The translations under genes and the position numbers were made by a program. A model generated the notes under the pieces. The model saw only the letters and a list, made by a program, of their open reading frames with translations. It searched no databases and was not told the DNA's origin. From assembly GCA_002452325.1 (NCBI GenBank), contig DKFG01000164.1, positions 445-17,790 of the forward strand: a stretch of 17,346 bases of DNA, in the 5' to 3' direction. Origin of the DNA: Geobacter sp. UBA6802 (GTDB taxonomy: Bacteria > Desulfobacterota > Desulfuromonadia > Geobacterales > Pseudopelobacteraceae). The stretch's first letter is position 1, and every line of letters begins with the position of its first letter. Shown here one piece after another: positions 13,293 through 17,346 of the stretch.

Positions 13293-15770
13293 ATGGTGGT
13301 GCGTGATCTATGTCGTTTACCGGTAGAAAAACTACGGTGGACCTGTGATCCCGATCAGTTTGAGTTTGATACCACGGCTGATCTGCCGGAATTGGCGGAT
13401 GCAGTAGGGCAGGATCGTGCCCTGCGCTCGATCGAGTTTGGGTTAGGGGTGCGCGAAACCGGCTTCAACCTCTATATCTCTGGCCAGACCGGTACCGGGA
13501 GGACCTCTACCATCCGCAACCTCCTGCGGCAGCGGGTCCGGGAAGAAGCGACCCCTGACGACTGGGTGTATGTCTACAACTTCAAGGACGCCGATTCACC
13601 CATCTCGCTGTCATTGCCGGCTGGTCGCGGCAGTGAGCTGGCCGCTGACATGAAGGAGCTGGTCGAGGCGTACAAGAAGGATATCCCCAAAGCACTTGAG
13701 AGCAAAGAGTACGAGTCACGCCGCAACGAGATCCTTGAGCAGTACCAGAACCAGAGTAACCAGCTGTTTGAGACCCTTGAGACTGAATCGGAAGAACACG
13801 GATTTGCCCTGCAACGCACCGTGTCCGGTCTGGTGATCGTACCACAGAAGGACGGGCACAATTTCACCCAGGAAGAGTATGAAGCCCTGACTGACGAAGA
13901 GCGGAACACGTTGGAAGAGCAGGGCAAGCTTCTGACCGAGCGGTTGAACGATGTGCTGCGTCAGGTACGCGAAAACGAGAAGAGCACCAAAGAGTCATTG
14001 GCACAGGCAGACCGTGAGCTGGGGCTGTCGTGCCTGGGGCATCGTCTGGATCCGTTGCGGGAAAAATACGCCGGACTGGAAAAGGTGCTGACCTACCTTG
14101 AAACGGTGCAGGAAGATATCCTCAAGAACCTCGAAGATTTTAAGCCTCAGCCGAACCAGCCGCAGATTCCGGGGCTGAAGATCCCACGGCAGGAACCCAG
14201 TTTTGAGCGATACGAAGTCAACCTGCTGGTAGACCACAAAGAGACGGAAGGGGCACCAATCGTCTTTGAATCAAACCCGACCTACAATAACCTGTTTGGC
14301 CGGATCGAGCACGTCATGCAGTATGGCGGCGTGGCGGTCACTGATTTTACCATGATCAAGGCCGGAGCACTTCATCGTGCAAACGGCGGTTATCTGGTGA
14401 TCGATGCCCGAGAGGTGCTGATCAATCCCTTTGTCTGGGATTCGCTGAAGCGCTGTATCCGCACGGCGGAGATCCGGATTGAAGATGTGCTTGAACAGTA
14501 TCGCTTTATGACCATGGTGTCGTTGAAGCCAGAGCCGGTACCGCTTTCTGCCAAGATCATACTGGTGGGAACCCCTTGGATCTACTACCTGCTCTACTAC
14601 CTTGATCCTGACTATCGCAAGTTCTTCAAGGTGAAGGCTGAGTTTGACAGCCGGGTGGCCCGTACGCCCGAAGTAGTGCGGGAGTACGCCCTGTTTGTTG
14701 CCACCATCTGTCGTGAGAAGCAGCTGCTGCACTTTGATCGGAGCGGCATTGCCTGTCTGCTGGAATATACGGCCCGCATGGTTGAGGACCAGCAGAAGCT
14801 CTCCTCCCGCTTTATGGAGATCGCTGATTTTGTGCGTGAGGCCAGTTTCTGGGCAGAGCGGGACGGCCATCAGGTGATCAGTTGCAGCGATGTGCGCCGG
14901 GCAGCAGAAGAACAGCTCTATCGGGTTAATCGGATCGAGGAGCAGATGCAGGAGCTGTTTGAAGATGGCACCATCATGGTTGACACGGAAGGGAGTGTGG
15001 TGGGACAGATCAACGGGCTTTCAGTGATTTCGCTGGGTGATCATACCTTTGGCCGTCCATCGCGGATCACGGCCCGCACCTGGCTGGGGCAGGCCGGTAT
15101 GGTCAATGTGGAGCGGGAGGTCAAGCTGTCCGGTCCGATCCATGATAAAGGGGTGCTGATTCTGACCGGCTACCTGGGTGGCATGTTTGCCCACAGTCAT
15201 CCCTTGTCGCTGTCTGCCTCAATCTGTTTTGAGCAGAACTACGAAGGGGTTGAGGGTGACAGCGCTTCGTCGACTGAACTCTATGCACTGCTCTCAGCCC
15301 TTTCCGGCATACCGCTTCGTCAGGGTATCGCCGTAACCGGCAGTGTCAATCAGCGAGGCAAGATTCAGCCGATCGGCGGTGTTAATCACAAGATAGAAGG
15401 ATTCTACGCCGTCTGCAAGGCCAAGGGACTGACCGGTGAGCAAGGGGTGCTGATACCCAAGAGTAACGAGCGGCATCTGATGTTGAAGGAAGAGGTGGTG
15501 GAGGCGATTGCAGCTGGTCGCTTCCATGTCTGGAGTATTGAGACGATTGAACAGGGGATTGAGCTGCTGACTGGTGTACCGGCAGGTCAAGCCGACAAAA
15601 ACGGCAGATTCCGCAAAGACACAGTATTCCATGCGGTCGATCAGGCACTCAAGAAGATGCACGACCGGATGCATGCTGAAGAAGGTGATAAGGGTAAGAA
15701 AACAACCCGTAAGAAAACGGTTGCCGCCAGTCGTGGCAAAAAAACTGCTGCCGTAGTCAAGGAGGGGTAA
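13293..15770 (+). CDS. Lon-family ATP-dependent protease (PF13654 AAA_32 type)
   Basis: The 825-residue protein combines an ATPase and a Lon-type serine peptidase. The N-terminal LPVEKLRWTCDPDQFEF is typical of this family. GQTGTGRT (64-71) occupies the Walker A position but has Arg70 where Lys is usual. A charged helical insertion, probably coiled coil, covers about residues 115-280. The Walker B-like GGYLVIDAREVL is at about 365-376. The C-terminal Lon domain (about 560-765) has the catalytic Ser657 in EGDSASSTELYALLSAL and Lys700 in PIGGVNHKIEGF. A Lys/Arg-rich tail (about 799-825) follows. The enzyme is cytosolic; its natural substrates cannot be told. ATG 13293 has a GGGGG Shine-Dalgarno about 8 bases upstream. 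It ends one base before the hemerythrin start, so the two are probably co-translated. Canonical LonA is excluded because the LAN substrate domain is absent. Confidence 0.93.
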   Translation: MVVRDLCRLPVEKLRWTCDPDQFEFDTTADLPELADAVGQDRALRSIEFGLGVRETGFNLYISGQTGTGRTSTIRNLLRQRVREEATPDDWVYVYNFKDADSPISLSLPAGRGSELAADMKELVEAYKKDIPKALESKEYESRRNEILEQYQNQSNQLFETLETESEEHGFALQRTVSGLVIVPQKDGHNFTQEEYEALTDEERNTLEEQGKLLTERLNDVLRQVRENEKSTKESLAQADRELGLSCLGHRLDPLREKYAGLEKVLTYLETVQEDILKNLEDFKPQPNQPQIPGLKIPRQEPSFERYEVNLLVDHKETEGAPIVFESNPTYNNLFGRIEHVMQYGGVAVTDFTMIKAGALHRANGGYLVIDAREVLINPFVWDSLKRCIRTAEIRIEDVLEQYRFMTMVSLKPEPVPLSAKIILVGTPWIYYLLYYLDPDYRKFFKVKAEFDSRVARTPEVVREYALFVATICREKQLLHFDRSGIACLLEYTARMVEDQQKLSSRFMEIADFVREASFWAERDGHQVISCSDVRRAAEEQLYRVNRIEEQMQELFEDGTIMVDTEGSVVGQINGLSVISLGDHTFGRPSRITARTWLGQAGMVNVEREVKLSGPIHDKGVLILTGYLGGMFAHSHPLSLSASICFEQNYEGVEGDSASSTELYALLSALSGIPLRQGIAVTGSVNQRGKIQPIGGVNHKIEGFYAVCKAKGLTGEQGVLIPKSNERHLMLKEEVVEAIAAGRFHVWSIETIEQGIELLTGVPAGQADKNGRFRKDTVFHAVDQALKKMHDRMHAEEGDKGKKTTRKKTVAASRGKKTAAVVKEG
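15759..15765 (+). promoter_or_regulatory. Consensus Shine-Dalgarno of the hemerythrin gene, inside the protease gene
   Basis: AAGGAGG, the full anti-16S complement, lies over the last sense codons of the protease gene and ends 6 bases before ATG 15772. It predicts strong initiation of the hemerythrin independently of the protease level. Confidence 0.85.
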
Positions 15771-15771
15771 G

Positions 15772-16176
15772 ATGGGGATTTCGTGGCGTGAAGAGCTTGC
15801 GTTGGGAGTGGATCAGATTGACAATCAGCATAAAGAACTGCTGGTGCGCTTTGATATGCTGCTTACGGCCTGCAAGCAGGGGAAGGGGGGGGACGAGGTG
15901 CTGTACCTGCTGAACTTCCTGGACGAATATGTGATTACCCATTTTAGTGATGAAGAGCAGCTGCAGAAGCAGAGCAAATTTCCTGACTATGAATCACACC
16001 ATCAGGAACATCTGTCGTTTATCGCTAAGCTGGCAGATCTTAAAAAAAGGATAGCTGACGAGGGCGTCCAGATCGATCTGGTGCTGGATACCAACAAGCT
16101 GCTGCTGGACTGGCTGATCAGACATATTTCTGTCAGGGACAAGGCAGTAGGAAAACACCTGCGCGGCACCTACTGA
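15772..16176 (+). CDS. Bacteriohemerythrin
   Basis: The 134-residue single-domain protein binds O2 at a carboxylate-bridged di-iron site in a four-helix bundle. All seven expected iron ligands are present: His20 (DNQHKELL), His57 and Glu61 (THFSDEE), His76 and His80 (SHHQEHL), and His118 and Asp123 (RHISVRD). The opening MGISWREELALGVDQIDNQH is the standard bacteriohemerythrin N-terminus. No methyl-accepting or signalling domain is attached, so it is a free cytosolic form. Likely roles are O2 or NO scavenging, O2 delivery, or iron sensing. It follows the protease gene after a single base, with a consensus Shine-Dalgarno, which suggests a shared transcript. A hairpin 30 bases after the stop may end it. 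Confidence 0.96.
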   Translation: MGISWREELALGVDQIDNQHKELLVRFDMLLTACKQGKGGDEVLYLLNFLDEYVITHFSDEEQLQKQSKFPDYESHHQEHLSFIAKLADLKKRIADEGVQIDLVLDTNKLLLDWLIRHISVRDKAVGKHLRGTY

Positions 16177-16203
16177 TACTGCGTTGCTGTAGCATGTGTA
16201 CAT

Positions 16204-16240
16204 GAGACGGCCTGCCGGTGATTCACCGGCAGGCCGTCTT
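16204..16240. terminator. Hairpin between convergent genes, probable bidirectional terminator
   Basis: GACGGCCTGCCGGTGA (16206-16221) pairs perfectly with its complement at 16223-16238 around one central base, giving about 14 usable GC-rich pairs. It sits between the hemerythrin stop (16176) and the small Cys4 gene's stop (16269). Neither strand has a good T tract after the stem, so termination strength is uncertain. Structure certain; function inferred. Confidence 0.6.
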
Positions 16241-16268
16241 GCTCATTTGAGTGAGGTTTTGGGAATGA

Positions 16269-16448
16269 TCAGTTGCAGTCTTCGCGCCACAAGCACAGTT
16301 CCTGCCCACAGGTATCAGCGTTTCCGGTGGCATAGCAGGGATCGTTTCCCTCAGCCAGCTGAATCTGCTGGATCAGTTCTGCCTTACGCAATTTACCAAC
16401 CTTGATTCCCTTTTCTGCAGCGACCTTTTTGACGTCATCCAGCTTCAT
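16269..16448 (-). CDS. Small 59-residue SAP/Rho-N-like protein with four cysteines, function unknown
   Basis: The ATG is the complement of 16446-16448, with AAAGGGGG (complement of 16455-16462) about 6 bases upstream. The frame runs 59 codons to TGA. Residues 1-32 (MKLDDVKKVAAEKGIKVGKL and on through RKAELIQQIQLA) resemble the short helix-extended-helix fold of SAP or Rho N-terminal-like domains, which bind nucleic acid. Residues 38-58 carry four Cys in a C-x8-C-x4-C-x5-C pattern (NDPCYATGNADTCGQELC and then LWREDC), suggesting a metal-binding knuckle. A good promoter precedes the gene, the promoter and Shine-Dalgarno agree on the start, and a hairpin follows. I infer a small nucleic-acid-binding or metal-binding protein; no specific function can be assigned. 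Confidence 0.8.
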   Translation of the reverse strand: MKLDDVKKVAAEKGIKVGKLRKAELIQQIQLAEGNDPCYATGNADTCGQELCLWREDCN

Positions 16449-16490
16449 GGTATGCCCCCTTTACGACTGACTCTCAAAAAAATATGATCC

Positions 16491-16518
16491 AGTATACATG
16501 CTTTTGGCTGTTGGTCAA
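16491..16518 (-). promoter_or_regulatory. Sigma-70 promoter of the small Cys4 gene
   Basis: On the minus strand TTGACC (complement of 16513-16518, 5 of 6 matches) and TATACT (complement of 16491-16496, 5 of 6) are separated by 16 bases. The predicted transcript start is about 36 bases before the ATG. It lies just after the purC terminator, so the small gene is independently expressed. Confidence 0.7.
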
Positions 16519-16529
16519 ACTGACGGCAC

Positions 16530-16559
16530 AAAAAAATGCCGCCGGAAGGTTCCGGCGGC
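16530..16559 (-). terminator. Rho-independent terminator of purC
   Basis: A 9-bp GC-rich stem (GCCGCCGGA, 16538-16546, with TCCGGCGGC, 16551-16559) has the loop AGGT. On the minus strand it is followed by A and then seven T residues (complement of 16530-16536). It lies 23 bases past the purC stop. Confidence 0.92.
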
Positions 16560-16582
16560 GTCTCATTCAGGGAAAGAATAGG

Positions 16583-17346
16583 TTACAACGAGATTCCGGC
16601 CAGTTTAAACAGTGCTTCTTTGTATTTTTCGCCGGTCTTGCGCACAATCTCTTCTGGTAAGGGCGGTGCCGGAGCGGTCTTGCCCCAGTCCAGGGTCTCC
16701 AGATAATCCCGCAGGAACTGCTTGTCAAAGCTTGGCTGTGGGCCGCCGGGCTGGTACTGCTCTTTGGGCCAGAAACGGCTTGAGTCAGGGGTCAGGCATT
16801 CATCAATAATGATCAGCTTGCCTTCATAGACACCGAACTCAAACTTGGTGTCGGCAATGATGATTCCCTTCTGGTCGGCAATCTCCCGGGCACGGCAGTA
16901 GATCCTGATGGTCGCCTCGCGGGCCTGCTCGGCCAGTTCTTTGCCGCATACCTTGACCATCTCGTCAAAGCTGATGTTCTCATCATGGGTTCCCAGTTCG
17001 GCCTTGGTGGAGGGGGTGAAGATCGGCTCAGCCAGGCGGTCGGATTCCTTCAGGCCTTCAGGCAGTTTGATGCCGCAGATGGAACCGGTGGCCTTGTAAT
17101 CCTTCCAGCCGGAACCGGAGACATAGCCCCGTACGATACACTCGGCTGCCAGCGGCTCAGCCTTCTTGACCAGCATGGAACGTCCGGCCAGCACCTCGGC
17201 GTACGGCTGGCAGGCAGCCGGGTAGTCAGCCACATCGGTGGAGATGATGTGGTTCGGGATGATATCCTCCATCTGGCTGAACCAGAATTTTGAAATCTGG
17301 GTCAGTACCTTGCCCTTGTCCGGGATCGGCTCGTTCATGATCACGT
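16583..17346 (-). CDS. purC: SAICAR synthase PurC, 5' end cut by window
   Basis: PurC condenses CAIR with L-aspartate, using ATP, to give SAICAR in de novo purine synthesis. The visible 254 residues begin at DVIMNEPIPDKGKVLTQIS, a conserved internal segment. The GTG at 17344 is an internal Val and the true start lies beyond the window edge. Further landmarks are AECIVRGYVSGSGWKDYKAT, GIKLPEGLKESDRL, FTPSTKAELGTHDENI, and IIADTKFEFGVYEGKLIIID followed by LTPDSSRFWP. About 40 residues are missing relative to the roughly 295-residue long form common in this group. A strong terminator follows the TAA, so the next gene on this strand is not in the same transcript. Confidence 0.96.
   Translation of the reverse strand, partial: VIMNEPIPDKGKVLTQISKFWFSQMEDIIPNHIISTDVADYPAACQPYAEVLAGRSMLVKKAEPLAAECIVRGYVSGSGWKDYKATGSICGIKLPEGLKESDRLAEPIFTPSTKAELGTHDENISFDEMVKVCGKELAEQAREATIRIYCRAREIADQKGIIIADTKFEFGVYEGKLIIIDECLTPDSSRFWPKEQYQPGGPQPSFDKQFLRDYLETLDWGKTAPAPPLPEEIVRKTGEKYKEALFKLAGISL

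Noticed and set aside
1..17346. Search for CRISPR arrays, tRNA/rRNA genes, insertion sequences, phage genes, toxin-antitoxin pairs or defence systems.
   Set aside because: No direct repeats with spacers, cloverleaf-like intergenic segments, transposases or inverted-repeat-bounded elements were seen. Nearly all bases are covered by recognised housekeeping genes, and no non-coding gap exceeds 130 bases.

Overview
The window looks like a chromosomal housekeeping region of a Gram-negative, menaquinone-using anaerobe, most likely in the Geobacter/Trichlorobacter group (Desulfuromonadota). This placement is an inference from gene content: a complete run of lipid A-Kdo genes, a menaquinone methyltransferase, a bacteriohemerythrin, a PF13654-type Lon-like protease and a membrane diadenylate cyclase occur together. 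No database search was run. I see no mobile element, CRISPR array, tRNA or rRNA.

Positions 3-7678 (+) hold a tightly packed lipopolysaccharide operon: fabZ (5' end cut by the window), lpxA, a Gfo/Idh/MocA oxidoreductase, lpxB, an LpxL-type acyltransferase, waaA, lpxK and waaF. Several junctions are 4-base ATGA stop/start overlaps, so translation is probably coupled. The products run from acylation of UDP-GlcNAc, through the lipid A disaccharide, 4'-phosphorylation, Kdo addition and secondary acylation, to the first heptose additions. The UDP-diacylglucosamine hydrolase (LpxH/LpxI/LpxG), LpxC, LpxD and MsbA are not in this stretch.

Positions 7688-11619 (-) hold a B12-binding radical SAM protein with a TPR-like tail, a secreted LysM-NlpC/P60 cell-wall hydrolase with its own terminator and a candidate promoter, and a c-di-AMP synthase whose diadenylate cyclase domain continues into a YbbR (CdaR-like) domain in one polypeptide. 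This last gene is the most unusual architecture in the window.

Positions 11747-16176 (+) hold menG/ubiE, an HD-domain phosphohydrolase overlapping it by one base, a Lon-family ATP-dependent protease with an Arg in place of the Walker A Lys and a histone-like basic tail, and a bacteriohemerythrin whose Shine-Dalgarno lies within the last codons of the protease gene.

Positions 16206-17346 (-) hold a 59-residue Cys4 protein with its own good promoter, then the 3' part of purC with a clear terminator. The 5' end of purC is cut by the window edge.

The window is mostly conserved core metabolism. I found no convincing new multi-gene system. The items most worth a second look are the CdaA-YbbR fusion, the small Cys4 protein, the orphan radical SAM protein and the protease-hemerythrin pair.
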